In this document: one piece after another, positions 47,637 to 56,399 of the stretch
How positions within the stretch are numbered: the stretch's first letter is position 1
Layout of the letters: each line of letters starts with the position of its first letter
The notes under the pieces: model-generated
Databases searched by the model: none
What the model was told of the DNA's origin: nothing
Seen by the model: only the letters and a program-made list of their open reading frames with translations
Position numbers and translations under genes: made by a program
NCBI RefSeq assembly: GCF_008035925.1
Contig: NZ_CP036264.1
Location: 3,530,203-3,594,202, forward strand
Length of the DNA stretch: 64,000 nt
Source of the DNA: Stieleria maiorica
GTDB taxonomy: Bacteria; Planctomycetota; Planctomycetia; Pirellulales; Pirellulaceae
Reading direction: 5' to 3'

Positions 47637-49775
47637 ATGAAAGAGACGGATTCGAATTTCGGATTTCTTCAGCGGAGTGAGCTGTGGCTTTCGGCCTCGT
47701 TCCTCGCGATGCTGATCGTCCTGATCATCCCCTTGCCGACGTTCCTGCTGGACATGTTTCTGGCGTGCAACATCGCCGCGGCGATCCTGTTGTTGTTGGT
47801 CACGCTGGGTGCCAAACGCCCGCTGGACATCGCGTCGTTTCCGTCGCTGTTGTTGTTGCTGACCCTGTTTCGATTGTCGCTCAACGTCGCCACGACGCGT
47901 TTGATTCTGTTGGACGGCAATGCGGGCAAGATCGTGTTGACGTTCGGCGATTTTGTCGTCGGCGGAAACCTGGTCGTCGGTCTGGTGATCTTTTTGATCT
48001 TGGTCACCATTCAATTCATCGTGATCACCAAGGGTGCGACGCGGATTTCCGAAGTCAACGCCCGGTTCACGCTCGATGCGATGCCCGGAAAACAGATGGC
48101 GATCGACGCCGAACTCAACAGCGGCGCGATCGACGAGAAAGAGGCTCGGGATCGGCGTAAGGGGTTGACCCAGGAAGCCGAGTTCTACGGTGCCATGGAC
48201 GGTGCCAGCAAGTACGTCCGCGGCGACGCGATCGCGGGCTTGATCATCATGGTCGTCAACATCCTGGGCGGTGTGGTCCTGGGCGTCAGCGACGGACAAG
48301 CCATCACCGACGCTGTTCAAATCTATTCCATTTTGACGATCGGCGACGGATTGGTTTCGCAAATCCCGGCCCTGATCATCGCGACCAGTGCGGGCATCCT
48401 GGTCACCAAGTCGGCGTCGGAATCCAACCTCGGCGATGAAATCAATAACCAAGTCTCCGGCGCCTATCGGTCGCTGTACCTGGGCCCGCTGATCTTGCTG
48501 ATGATCGGATTCACGCCCGGGTTCCCCAAATTGCCCTTCATCCTGCTGGCCGGCGTGGTGTTCGCGTTCGTGTTCTTTGCCAAGCAACGTGAACTGGCCA
48601 AGGAGGCGGAGGTCGCCGAAGAACCTCAGGTCGCCGAGCCGACGCAAACTCCCGAAGAGAAAGGGTTGCAGAAGTTCGTCCAGTCCGAGCGGATCATCAT
48701 CGAAATCGGTGCCGGGCTGATCGCGCTTGCCGAACCCAAACGTGGCAAGGGCATCGCCGAACGAATCTCGACGTTGCGCGAAGACGTGGCGATCGAGCAC
48801 GGGTTTTGGGTTCCCGCGGCGCGGATTCGTGACAACTTGCAGATCGGTGTCAACGAGTATCGCTTCCTGATCTGCGGTCGTGAGATCGCACGGGGCCAGG
48901 TGTTCGTCAACGACTATTTGGCGATCAACCCCGGCAGTATCAAGGCGGAGCTGGAGGGCGAGCCGATTCGGGACCCCGCATTCGATTTGCCGGCCAAGTG
49001 GATCCCCGAATCACAGCGTCGCCGGGCCGAGGTGTTAGGGTTTACCGTCGTCGACGCGCCGACAGTGTTGATCACGCACCTCAGTGAGTGTCTGCGCAAG
49101 CATGCCCACGAACTTTTGAGCCGCCAAGACCTCCAGTCCATGCTAGAAAAACTGAAGGAGATCGCGCCGACAACCGTCGAAGAAATCAAACCGGACACCG
49201 TCCGCCCCGCCACCCTGCACCAAGTGCTGCTGAATCTGCTCCGCGAACGTATCTCCATCACCGCACTGGAAAAAATCGTCGAATCCGCGGTCCAGTTCGG
49301 TCCCCAAATCAAAGACCCCATTCAGTTGACCGAAAAGATCAGAGGCGGGATCGGACACATCATTTGTGATCGATTCCGAGACAGTAATGGCAACGTGAGG
49401 GTGATCATTCTGGAACCGCGGCTGGAACACTATTTTCGAGAACACTTAAACGGAGACGCGATCGTTTTGCGACCGGACCAGCTGGAGCGATTGATCATGG
49501 AACTGCAGGCAAAGTGGGAAGCATCGCGACTGAAGAATCAAATGGCCACGGTGCTGGTAGATTCGTCGGTTCGTTTTCCGCTTCATCGGACGATCTTCCG
49601 ATCGTTGCCCGAGGTCAGTGTGGTCGCTTACAGCGAGGTGCCATCCGATTTGCGGATCGAATCGGTGGGGATGATCCGATACGAAGATGTCTTGGGCGAG
49701 GGCGACGCGGCCACACCGGACCCCTTCGTGCTCGGGCTTCAGGGGAAAGAAGGTAATCAAGAAGAGACGAAATGA
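47637..49775 (+). CDS. flhA: Flagellar biosynthesis protein FlhA
   Basis: A 712-residue export-gate protein. The N-terminal half has about eight membrane helices and the family motifs FRLSLNVATTRLIL, GDFVVGGNLVVGLVIF and RFTLDAMPGKQMAIDAEL. The C-terminal ~370 residues form the cytoplasmic ring that docks chaperone-substrate complexes. The ATG at 47637 (MKETDSNFGF) is preferred over an in-frame TTG inside fliP. Its stop overlaps the next small gene by 4 bases. Confidence 0.97.
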   Translation: MKETDSNFGFLQRSELWLSASFLAMLIVLIIPLPTFLLDMFLACNIAAAILLLLVTLGAKRPLDIASFPSLLLLLTLFRLSLNVATTRLILLDGNAGKIVLTFGDFVVGGNLVVGLVIFLILVTIQFIVITKGATRISEVNARFTLDAMPGKQMAIDAELNSGAIDEKEARDRRKGLTQEAEFYGAMDGASKYVRGDAIAGLIIMVVNILGGVVLGVSDGQAITDAVQIYSILTIGDGLVSQIPALIIATSAGILVTKSASESNLGDEINNQVSGAYRSLYLGPLILLMIGFTPGFPKLPFILLAGVVFAFVFFAKQRELAKEAEVAEEPQVAEPTQTPEEKGLQKFVQSERIIIEIGAGLIALAEPKRGKGIAERISTLREDVAIEHGFWVPAARIRDNLQIGVNEYRFLICGREIARGQVFVNDYLAINPGSIKAELEGEPIRDPAFDLPAKWIPESQRRRAEVLGFTVVDAPTVLITHLSECLRKHAHELLSRQDLQSMLEKLKEIAPTTVEEIKPDTVRPATLHQVLLNLLRERISITALEKIVESAVQFGPQIKDPIQLTEKIRGGIGHIICDRFRDSNGNVRVIILEPRLEHYFREHLNGDAIVLRPDQLERLIMELQAKWEASRLKNQMATVLVDSSVRFPLHRTIFRSLPEVSVVAYSEVPSDLRIESVGMIRYEDVLGEGDAATPDPFVLGLQGKEGNQEETK

Positions 49776-50005
49776 GCCGAAAGCCAACCACCAGGCGGGC
49801 ATCGCAGCGGATGCAAAAAGCGTTTCCGGTAGGAACGTTGGTTGCGTTGTTGACGGCGGTCGCCGTCACGTTGACCGGAATCATCATGGGGGTGGAATCG
49901 ACCACGATCCTGACACGTGCCGCCGTTTCCGCGTTGATGGTCGGATCGGTCGTCTCGATCGGGGTGGGCGTGATTCGACTCGCTGACGCAGACTACAAGG
50001 ACTGA
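49772..50005 (+). CDS. Small two-helix membrane protein in the flagellar operon
   Basis: A 77-residue protein: basic N-terminus MSRKPTTRRASQRMQKAFP, then two membrane helices (VGTLVALLTAVAVTLTGIIMG and ALMVGSVVSIGVGVIRL, each trimmed). The ATG overlaps the flhA stop (ATGA) and fliA starts 11 bp after its end, so translation is coupled within the operon. In many bacteria flhF and flhG occupy this spot; here there is only this small protein. Function unknown. Confidence 0.75.
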   Translation: MSRKPTTRRASQRMQKAFPVGTLVALLTAVAVTLTGIIMGVESTTILTRAAVSALMVGSVVSIGVGVIRLADADYKD

Positions 50006-50016
50006 ACAGCTAACTC

Positions 50017-50733
50017 ATGAAAGCGACGCTCGAAACGACGTACAAGGCATCCCCTTCGACGCAATCCGATCGCGATCGGCTTGTGCTGGACAATATTGAT
50101 TACGTCGGGCGGATCCTCAGCACGATGACGTTCTTCAGCAAGAACGACGATCATCGGGAAAACCTCCACTCGGCCGGGATCCTGGGGCTCGTGCAAGCCG
50201 CCGCCAGTTTTGACCCCGACCAGGGGGTCGCGTTTCGCACCTTCGCCTACCCGCGTATCCGTGGCGCAATCGTTGATGAATTGCGCAAACAATCGCCCGT
50301 CTCGCCGCGCATGATGCGGCACGTCGGCACGATCAAACGGCTGTGCGAGACACTCGAGCCCCCGATCACCCCCGAACAACTTGCCCAGCGATCCAGCCTG
50401 TCGATCGAAGTCGTGCTGGAATGCCTGGAAGCGATGCGGTTCATCAAGCCCGATGACTGGAACGATCTTTCGGACGTAGTTCATAAAACTTGGCGGACCA
50501 GTATCGATTCTCCGGAAGATTTGGCCGAAAAAGAAGAAATCGGAGAGCTGCTCGCAGAATTGATTGAGCAATTGCCAGAGAAGGAACGCTTGGTGATGAC
50601 GCTGTACTACGCCGAAGAGTTGAACCTGGCTGAAATCGGCGCCGCGATGGGGTTGTCCGAATCGCGTACCTCACGCCTGTTGGCTGCAGCACGCTTCCGA
50701 CTCAAAGAGGCCATTCGATGGAAGACAAGCTAG
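50017..50733 (+). CDS. fliA: Flagellar sigma factor FliA (sigma-28)
   Basis: A 238-residue sigma-70 family protein of the FliA/WhiG group. Region 2 has HSAGILGLVQAAASFDPDQG and FRTFAYPRIRGAIVDELRKQ, region 3 follows, and region 4 has LPEKERLVMTLYYAEELN and LAEIGAAMGLSESRTSRLL. It should direct late flagellar genes. No anti-sigma FlgM gene is visible nearby. Its last 16 bases overlap the next small gene. Confidence 0.94.
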   Translation: MKATLETTYKASPSTQSDRDRLVLDNIDYVGRILSTMTFFSKNDDHRENLHSAGILGLVQAAASFDPDQGVAFRTFAYPRIRGAIVDELRKQSPVSPRMMRHVGTIKRLCETLEPPITPEQLAQRSSLSIEVVLECLEAMRFIKPDDWNDLSDVVHKTWRTSIDSPEDLAEKEEIGELLAELIEQLPEKERLVMTLYYAEELNLAEIGAAMGLSESRTSRLLAAARFRLKEAIRWKTS

Positions 50734-50927
50734 GGATCGGTTTGAAAGAACGCACCGTACGAGTCGGCGGACCACGTGTCCGAGTCGGCCCCACCAAACA
50801 CTGCAACACCGAACCGGAAGTTCGAGTGGTCAAAGACGGGAATCGAATCGAATCGATCGTGATCGCTTGCGCCTGTGGCGAAGAGATCACGGTGGTTTGC
50901 GGCTATGACGAGAATCAGACTACGTGA
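50718..50927 (+). CDS. Small conserved-looking protein downstream of fliA
   Basis: A 69-residue protein (MEDKLGIGLKERTVRVGG...) ending with a CxCG pair in IVIACACGEEITVVCGY, which could bind metal. It overlaps the end of fliA by 16 bases and the start of the next gene by 4, so it is part of the operon. No family recognised. Confidence 0.65.
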   Translation: MEDKLGIGLKERTVRVGGPRVRVGPTKHCNTEPEVRVVKDGNRIESIVIACACGEEITVVCGYDENQTT

Positions 50928-52198
50928 TTAAGACTCGCAGCAACGAACGAACACGCGACCAAGACGCCGCGGCGATCGACGGCCCGCCCGCCGATGGCTG
51001 CCGATGCGCGCCGACGAAGCGCCCGATCGCTGTTGCGGTGCTGCTAATGGTACTTGGATGCTGGGCCGCAACGCCGGCCCCGGCCCAAGAGCGGCAGCGT
51101 GTGCAGCGCGAACAAAACCCGAATTCGACGCTGCGGAAACTCGATCTGCTGCAGCAGAGTGTCAAACGCCGGCTGAAAACTGCTCTGGGCGTGTCCCAGC
51201 CCTCGTCAGAGTCGGGCAGTGTCACGACCGGCGGCCACGACCAAGCCCCGCGCGATTCATACGCTCGCACGGATGAGCGTGTAGCCGGCGGCGCCGACGC
51301 CCCGCGCGGACAAATCGATGCGGGGACCACGCCACCGAATTGGACTCCCAACGAAGTCACCGCAGCGCCGCAGTATCAACGGCAGCCGCAATATCAACCG
51401 CAGCCACAGTACCAGCCGCAGTACCACCCGCAGACGCAATACGAACCGCAGCAGCCATACCAACCTCCGGCGCAGTACAGCCAACAGCCACCGGCGGTCC
51501 AAAACCCGATGCACGTCGACGGGCGGTCCCAGCAGCACGCGGTCGGGCCGGCGGCGTACAACCAGATTCAGACACCGTTGCCGCAGCCGGTTGCCGAATT
51601 GGTGACCGGCGAACTGCCCGCGCCGCACCTGCAAGACGGCGGCGGAGAACTGTATCCGCGTTGGGATGGGTCGCCCCCGCCGAACAGCCCGTACGCCGGG
51701 GAGCGTCACGAACCCTCCACTGGTGGCAACCGGTGGAATCCTCCGGCGCAGATTCACGGCCAGGGCTACCCCGATCCACGATACGCCGGCCAACCCGAGG
51801 CACGCTATGCCGCCTCGGCCGTCAACAGTAATGCTCCGCTGGCGCGCGGCAGTGTTCTGGGCGACAACCAGATCACGGCGACACAACATGCGTTGCGCCT
51901 GATCGAAGAGAACGGTGACCTGAAAGCCAAGTTGGCCATGATGGACGCTGAAAACAAGCGTTTGAAAGAAAAGCTCGCACAATCGGAAACGTTGCTGGAA
52001 CGCTCCAACGAAGCCATCGAGTCGGCGTATGACGAAATCGAAGCGACTCGTCAGCTCAATCGCGATCTCCAAACCAAGCTCAGCGACGCCGAGCAGAAGT
52101 ACAACCGCTATCTGATGGAAACTGATCGAACGCTGCAATCGATCCGCGAAGAGCTGGACGATGTGTTGGTTCGAGAGATTTCGGCGAAAAGGAATTAG
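50924..52198 (+). CDS. Exported Gln/Pro/Tyr-rich protein with C-terminal coiled coil
   Basis: A 424-residue protein starting with GTG at 50924, overlapping the previous stop. A hydrophobic segment at about 33-53 (RPIAVAVLLMVLGCWAATPA) looks like a signal peptide with a late start. Residues about 142-190 are short QYQPQ-type repeats. After a disordered stretch rich in Pro, the last ~105 residues are heptad-patterned coiled coil (LIEENGDLKAKLAMMDAENK and on). The last gene of the operon also has a signal, so the two may work together in the envelope. Function unknown. Confidence 0.7.
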   Translation: MIKTRSNERTRDQDAAAIDGPPADGCRCAPTKRPIAVAVLLMVLGCWAATPAPAQERQRVQREQNPNSTLRKLDLLQQSVKRRLKTALGVSQPSSESGSVTTGGHDQAPRDSYARTDERVAGGADAPRGQIDAGTTPPNWTPNEVTAAPQYQRQPQYQPQPQYQPQYHPQTQYEPQQPYQPPAQYSQQPPAVQNPMHVDGRSQQHAVGPAAYNQIQTPLPQPVAELVTGELPAPHLQDGGGELYPRWDGSPPPNSPYAGERHEPSTGGNRWNPPAQIHGQGYPDPRYAGQPEARYAASAVNSNAPLARGSVLGDNQITATQHALRLIEENGDLKAKLAMMDAENKRLKEKLAQSETLLERSNEAIESAYDEIEATRQLNRDLQTKLSDAEQKYNRYLMETDRTLQSIREELDDVLVREISAKRN

Positions 52199-52202
52199 CG
52201 TC

Positions 52203-52910
52203 GTGGATAGAACGAATCGTCGGTTGTTTTTCACGACCTGCACCCTGGTCGCGTTGTCAGGCCATTCCGTCGGGGCCGCGCCTCCCTGGTGGTCCGCACG
52301 CTGTAGCGGCAAATGTGGCAAGACCTGTCACTGCGGGACGACTGCGGACGCAACGGCAAAGACGGGGCTGGCGAAATGCCCGCCGCAGCCGGTTCGGACG
52401 TCCCCGTTGCTCAGTCAGTTGAAACCCAATCGCGTACTGATCGTAGTGCCGCTGGACCGGCAAGATCGCTTGAAAGAACAGCTGGCGTTGATGCGAACGC
52501 TGGCCACCGCGATCCGAAAACAATCGCGAATCGACGTGGTGGAAAGTCCACGGAGAATCTGTGAAGCGTGCTTTCCGATCCACACCGGCCAGTTCGACGA
52601 ACGCAAACTGGTCGATCTGGGCAATCGGTTTTTCGTCGACACGGTGTTGTACTGCAACATCGAATCGATCGATGCCTACAGTCCGATGCGATTGGAAATC
52701 CAGTTCTTGGCCGTCAACGTCGCCCAGTCGGTGGCGATCGCGTCGGGGGCCCACACCTTTGATCTGGCCGATCCGGCCATGAGCGAATGTTTCTACGGCG
52801 CGATGAACGCCGATCCCGAAATCAACACCACGCTCAAGAACTCGCCCTCGCGGCTGATCGACTTCGGCGCGGTACGCGTGGCCGGTGCGCTGACGCGGGT
52901 CTGGAAGTAG
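52203..52910 (+). CDS. Exported protein, FlgO/CsgG-like fold candidate
   Basis: A 235-residue protein with a signal peptide (MDRTNRRLFFTTCTLVALSG...VGAA) and several cysteines early in the mature part (CSGKCGKTCHC). The core pattern of strand-helix segments (VLIVVPLDRQDRL; LATAIRKQSRIDVVE; VDTVLYCNIESI; AVNVAQSVAIASGAHTFDL) recalls the FlgO/CsgG/TolB-N fold, which is consistent with an operon of flagellar genes, but similarity is only at the pattern level. GTG at 52203 is chosen, 4 bp after the previous stop; an ATG 14 codons upstream is possible. Confidence 0.7.
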   Translation: MDRTNRRLFFTTCTLVALSGHSVGAAPPWWSARCSGKCGKTCHCGTTADATAKTGLAKCPPQPVRTSPLLSQLKPNRVLIVVPLDRQDRLKEQLALMRTLATAIRKQSRIDVVESPRRICEACFPIHTGQFDERKLVDLGNRFFVDTVLYCNIESIDAYSPMRLEIQFLAVNVAQSVAIASGAHTFDLADPAMSECFYGAMNADPEINTTLKNSPSRLIDFGAVRVAGALTRVWK

Positions 52911-52952
52911 ACGTACGCGACAAACTCGCATAAGCTCGGCGTCAACTACCTC

Positions 52953-52976
52953 GTTCCCAGGCTCCAGCCTGGGAAC
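52953..52976. repeat. Perfect hairpin GTTCCCAGGCT/AGCCTGGGAAC
   Basis: An 11-bp perfect stem with a 2-base loop, 42 bp after the stop of the last flagellar-operon gene. No T-run follows. It could end transcription or be a dispersed repeat; the following sequence CTCCAGAGGCTCCGCCTCGA is also partly palindromic. Confidence 0.65.
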
Positions 52977-53075
52977 GGAAATCTCCAGAGGCTCCGCCTC
53001 GAGTTGCGCGCGGTGTGTGTGGCGAGAGCCACCCCTGCTGCGCGTTCCATGCGGAGCCATGAAACGCACTGAGAA

Positions 53076-53756
53076 GTGAAGCAGTACCGATTCCCCCAAT
53101 CTCTCGTGAACGCTCCCTCCCCACCCCATGGAAACGCCCCCGTCCGTCCGGACGAAGAGTGGGCCAACGCGCTCACGCACGGCGTGGCGGCGTTGTCAGC
53201 GCTGCTTTTGGGCGGCTGGCTGGTGCTCGATGCGTTGCCCGACAATCCGGGATTGGCGTTTGCGTGCGGGGCGTACATCGCATCAGTGTTTGCGACGTTC
53301 TCGTTTTCGGCGCTCTCGCACACGATTCTGAAGCAACCGTTGTTGGACACGCTGCGGGCCTGGGACCAAGCGATGATCTACGCGATGATTTCTGGGACGT
53401 ACACACCAATCATATATCGCCATGCCCCCGACGCGGTCCGAGTGCCCCTGTTGACCGCGATCTGGGTCGCCGCGTTTGCCGGGATTGCCGGCAAGTTGTT
53501 GCTGCGTCACCGGGTCAACAACGTCGCGACGGTCAGCTATCTGTTGCTCGGTTGGTTACCGGCAATCCCGTTGTATGGCAACGTCCCCTCCGGTCTGGGC
53601 TGGGGCATGTTACTCGGCGGGGTGCTGTACACGTTGGGCGTGATCGTGTTGCTGAACGATTCCAAGCTCAAGTACCTGCACGTCGTCTGGCACCTGTTCG
53701 TCATCTCCGCCGCCCTGTGCCATTTCATGGCGATTTGGTGGTACGTCGTGGCTTAG
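53076..53756 (+). CDS. TrhA/hemolysin-III family membrane protein
   Basis: A 226-residue protein with seven membrane helices and the family features: EEWANALTHGVAALSAL near the start, SALSHTILKQPL, WDQAMIYAMISGTYTPI, and the C-terminal LHVVWHLFVISAALCHFMAI with conserved His and Asp residues. The family (PAQR/YqfA) acts in membrane homeostasis; few members are true hemolysins. It starts with GTG at 53076, or possibly at the GTG at 53106, which leaves the helices intact. Monocistronic. Confidence 0.92.
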   Translation: MKQYRFPQSLVNAPSPPHGNAPVRPDEEWANALTHGVAALSALLLGGWLVLDALPDNPGLAFACGAYIASVFATFSFSALSHTILKQPLLDTLRAWDQAMIYAMISGTYTPIIYRHAPDAVRVPLLTAIWVAAFAGIAGKLLLRHRVNNVATVSYLLLGWLPAIPLYGNVPSGLGWGMLLGGVLYTLGVIVLLNDSKLKYLHVVWHLFVISAALCHFMAIWWYVVA

Positions 53757-54806
53757 TGGGAGCGTGGTCCTCCATCGCTGTACCAAATACGCCAGCCCTC
53801 CCGGACGATCGCCGAAGTCCTCTCGCTACACGACGCCCCTTCCGGGCGTTCGTCGAAGCCCTTTCGGTGTACGACGGCCCTTCTGGGCGGTCGCTCTTCC
53901 GATCCAATCGGCGCCCGATAGCCCGGAGCGAATCGCGATCGGCCCGATAGGCCGGCGGAAGCTTGACCGGGATCCCGCCGTGCCCTGCTATCGGGTGGCG
54001 GGAGATATTCCGCGGTCCGACCGGGGAATATCGGTTTTTACCCCAGTCGGACCACCAATAATTAGTTGTTCGCTCTGCTAACCGATGCCCAACGGCAACG
54101 GCCCACTTCTACTCTGTGTCTCTCCGTGGTTGACTATTCATCCACGGCTTTATTGATGCGCTCGAAGAGCGCCCATCGGGTTTTTCAGACCTCTGTTTCC
54201 TGGGATTCGCATTTGGTTTCGTCGTTTGACTGGTGCGCTGACAATCCGACGCCTGATATGACGACCCTAAAGTGATTGCTGGATCTAACGGACCGGCTGG
54301 CGGGCCGATGTGTCTTAGGCCCGGAGGGTCGGTAGAGTGTCTGCCGGTGGCGTCAGCCACCGGGGACGGATTCCAATCGATGCTCAAGGCCCAGTGGGCC
54401 GACACAGTATTCGGGCTTCCAACGCTCTCGGATGGCCAAGAAACCGATTGTGCCGGCCCTTCAGGCCTTGGTGGTTCATTGCATTCGATACCGAGGGTTG
54501 ACACCACCGGCAAACACTGTGCCAGCCCTCCGGGCTTCATTGCAACTGTCCAATGAAATGAGTGGTGCCAGGGACGTTCGATTTCCCTTGACGATTCCAA
54601 TCGAGTACATTGGCCACCAGCGGCGATGGTTCGAACCGTCGTCGTGGCCCGACGCGTGAACCATCCGCCCGCACACGCAGGCACGGAGTCGGCGTCAATG
54701 GAAAACACAATGTCGTTCGCCGTGCCGCGGTGACCATTGACGTTCCACAACTGATGTGATCGCAGCCGGGAGTTTTTGACCACGAAGGACACAAAGAGCA
54801 CGAAGG
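53757..54806. other. 1.05-kb gene-poor region with palindromic repeats
   Basis: No convincing gene. Frames here translate to low-quality Pro/Arg/Ser-rich sequence. A GGTCCGAC/GTCGGACC hairpin lies at about 54021-54054, and a CCGGTGG/CCACCGG hairpin at 54344-54363 sits in a stretch (about 54290-54545) built of short repeated phrases such as CCGGTGGCGTCAGCCACCGG. The text looks like accumulated extragenic repeats. The part before 54806 (GAAGGACACAAAGAGCACGA) is typical of sequence next to GxxExxY genes. Confidence 0.55.
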
Positions 54807-55037
54807 ATGGAATTCGATGGCCGATCACATCGCGTCATTGGATGTGCGATTGAATTTCATCGTGCGTTGGGGCCAGGGCTACTTGGATCGGCATCTGAAC
54901 AGTGCCTCGCTCACGAGTTCACACGCAGCGGTATTCCATTCAATCTTCAACATCCGCAGCCGGTTCGCGCATTTGGTGCCTTCCCACGAATCTGTGGCCA
55001 AGACGCGGCGGCTAGCAATTCCATGGTGTCCGGTTGA
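54807..55037 (+). pseudogene. GxxExxY-family protein, truncated remnant
   Basis: The first ~53 residues (MEFDGRSHRVIGCAIEFHRA, then LGPGLLGSASEQCLAHEFTR and SGIPFNLQHPQPV) match the start of GxxExxY proteins, which are normally ~125 residues with a PDDEXK-like fold. Here the family-naming segment is already altered (GLLGSASE) and the rest is lost; the frame drifts to unrelated sequence and stops at 76 residues. An acidic catalytic core is absent. No partner gene is nearby. Confidence 0.65.
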
Positions 55038-55134
55038 ACCGTGGGTGACATCAGGCGCGGTTCGGCCCTCGTGACTGAACGCATCGCGCAGAAATCATTC
55101 CCAGCGTTGGATGGTACCACTCGCACATGATTTT

Positions 55135-55213
55135 GAAACGCAGAGTCGCTGAGGACGCAGAGATAGGCTTTGAGTGCATCGTCCTCTGCGCTCTCTGCGC
55201 CTCTGCGTTTTAA
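55135..55213. repeat. CGCAGAG inverted repeat
   Basis: The arms GAAACGCAGAG..GAGGACGCAGAG (from 55135) and CTCTGCGCTCTCTGCGCC..GCGTTT (to about 55213) are inverse complements around 20-30 bases. This kind of repeat is frequent in gene-poor DNA. Its right edge runs into the 110-bp direct repeat. Confidence 0.6.
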
Positions 55214-55318
55214 TCTCTCCCCCTGCCTTCGTCCTTGACGCGCCGAGTTGTTGCCCCCCATCAACGTGCGACGAACACTCGAACCGAGACTGCGAGCAAT
55301 TCCATGAGGGGTGATTGA
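55207..55318 (+). repeat. ~110-bp direct repeat, copy 1
   Basis: A second copy lies at 58687-58799 in the same orientation, about 3.4 kb away. Shared stretches include GTTTTAATCTCTCC, CTGCCTTCGTCCTTGA, and AGCAATTCCATG. A short piece of the same family (CGGCTAGCAATTCCATG) occurs near 55020. Confidence 0.7.
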
Positions 55319-55857
55319 TTCATCGATGGCACCAATCGCAAGCCACGCCGTGTGTTGAAACCCGATGGGGTTCCGGTTCTTGGTGGACCATCACCCGGGG
55401 GGCGCTGGGCGACCCCGGGCTGTGTTGTGGCACCGCTCCGCAGTGTCTGTCGCACCGGCTGGTCGTGGTCGGACGTCGTTTGCGTCGGCAACGAGGCCTG
55501 TCCGGACTGCTACCGCGAGTCGATGGGGCTTGACGAAGCGGCGCTTCTGGGGCGACGCGATGGGTGAAAGTTTTTCGCTCTTGGTACACCTGGTCGTGCG
55601 AGAAACGAAGAAGAAAGTGCAAAGGAGGCTGCCAATGAATCGGACTGACTTGCGGTCGCGCAACTCGAGTTCGCCTGGGACTGAAAAGCTGGCACTCTCC
55701 GCCAGGATCCGTTCTAATCCTGCCCTGTGACCGGCCCACCTGAAGGCCGACAAAGTTCTGGCGCACGATCTATCCCCGTTCTTCCGCATACGCGAATCGA
55801 TCGCAATTCGTCATCATTCCGTGAGACAGACCAGCATAAACTCTCTGGAGAGCCACA
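55319..55857. other. 539-bp intergenic region without a supported gene
   Basis: Frames here give unconvincing translations. A ribosome-site-like CTGGAGAG lies directly before the glyoxalase gene. The promoter for that gene must be in the right part, but none is identifiable. Confidence 0.4.
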
Positions 55858-56271
55858 ATGCCGACAGAAGAACATACGCTGCCCATTCCTGGTTTCGAGG
55901 TTCGGTCTTCATGTCCCATCCTGCGCATGTTGGACGAAGCAGAAGGGCGCGCGTTTTACGTGGGCTATCTGGGATTTGAAGTGGACTGGGAGTGTCGATT
56001 CAATCCGGGCGCGCCGGTATTCATGCAGGTGCGTCTGGGCGACGCTCATATCCATCTTGACGGGCATGCCACTGAAGAGTCGCCGAAATCACAAGTCAAT
56101 ATTCCGGTCCTGGGGCTACGGAATTATTTCGATTCGCTGATCGCAAAGGGATCCGACTATCCAGAACCGTGCATCGAGGATGTACGATACGTTGGCAGAC
56201 CGACTGACATGAATGTTGAGGATCCATTCGGAAACTTATTGATCTTCTGCTCACAAACCACAGAAGGGTAG
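55858..56271 (+). CDS. Glyoxalase-fold (VOC) protein, bleomycin-resistance-like
   Basis: A 137-residue single VOC-superfamily protein: SCPILRMLDEAEGRAFYVGY, LGFEVDWECRF, VFMQVRLGDAHIHLDGH and NVEDPFGNLLIF, the last being the family's characteristic closing strand and Glu/Asp-Pro turn. Members bind bleomycin-like drugs or catalyse metal-dependent reactions; here function is unknown. CTGGAGAG precedes the ATG by 7 bases. It is the first gene of a small accessory island with lower GC than the flanks. Confidence 0.88.
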   Translation: MPTEEHTLPIPGFEVRSSCPILRMLDEAEGRAFYVGYLGFEVDWECRFNPGAPVFMQVRLGDAHIHLDGHATEESPKSQVNIPVLGLRNYFDSLIAKGSDYPEPCIEDVRYVGRPTDMNVEDPFGNLLIFCSQTTEG

Positions 56272-56399
56272 AGCCGAATGAAAACCATGACATCCAGCCA
56301 AGGACGCGAGCCGAGCGGTTTGGCAATGGTTGAGTCTTTCGCCCGGCCTCGCTGAACCCCACCGTTCCCCGAAACAACATCTCGACACGCGGCAACCCG
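56272..56399 (+). other. attC-like spacer between small accessory genes
   Basis: The 128-bp gap holds AAAACCATGACATCC, TTTGGCAATGGTTGAGTC and ACCGTTCCCCGAAACAACA in that order, with AACCAT and ATGGTT complementary. This order of motifs resembles cassette recombination sites recalled from planctomycete-type integrons, but the classic GTTRRRY core is not clear. Treated as a possible degraded attC. Confidence 0.3.

Noticed and set aside
47472..48800. 442-residue minus-strand frame
   Set aside because: Antisense to flhA; composition is Asp/Gln/Arg-rich low complexity.
51257..52321. 354-residue minus-strand frame
   Set aside because: Antisense to the QYQPQ-repeat protein, whose signal and coiled coil are more credible.
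54109..54828. 239-residue minus-strand frame
   Set aside because: Lies in palindromic repeat DNA and reads Pro/Arg/Ser-rich text with no domain; probably non-coding.
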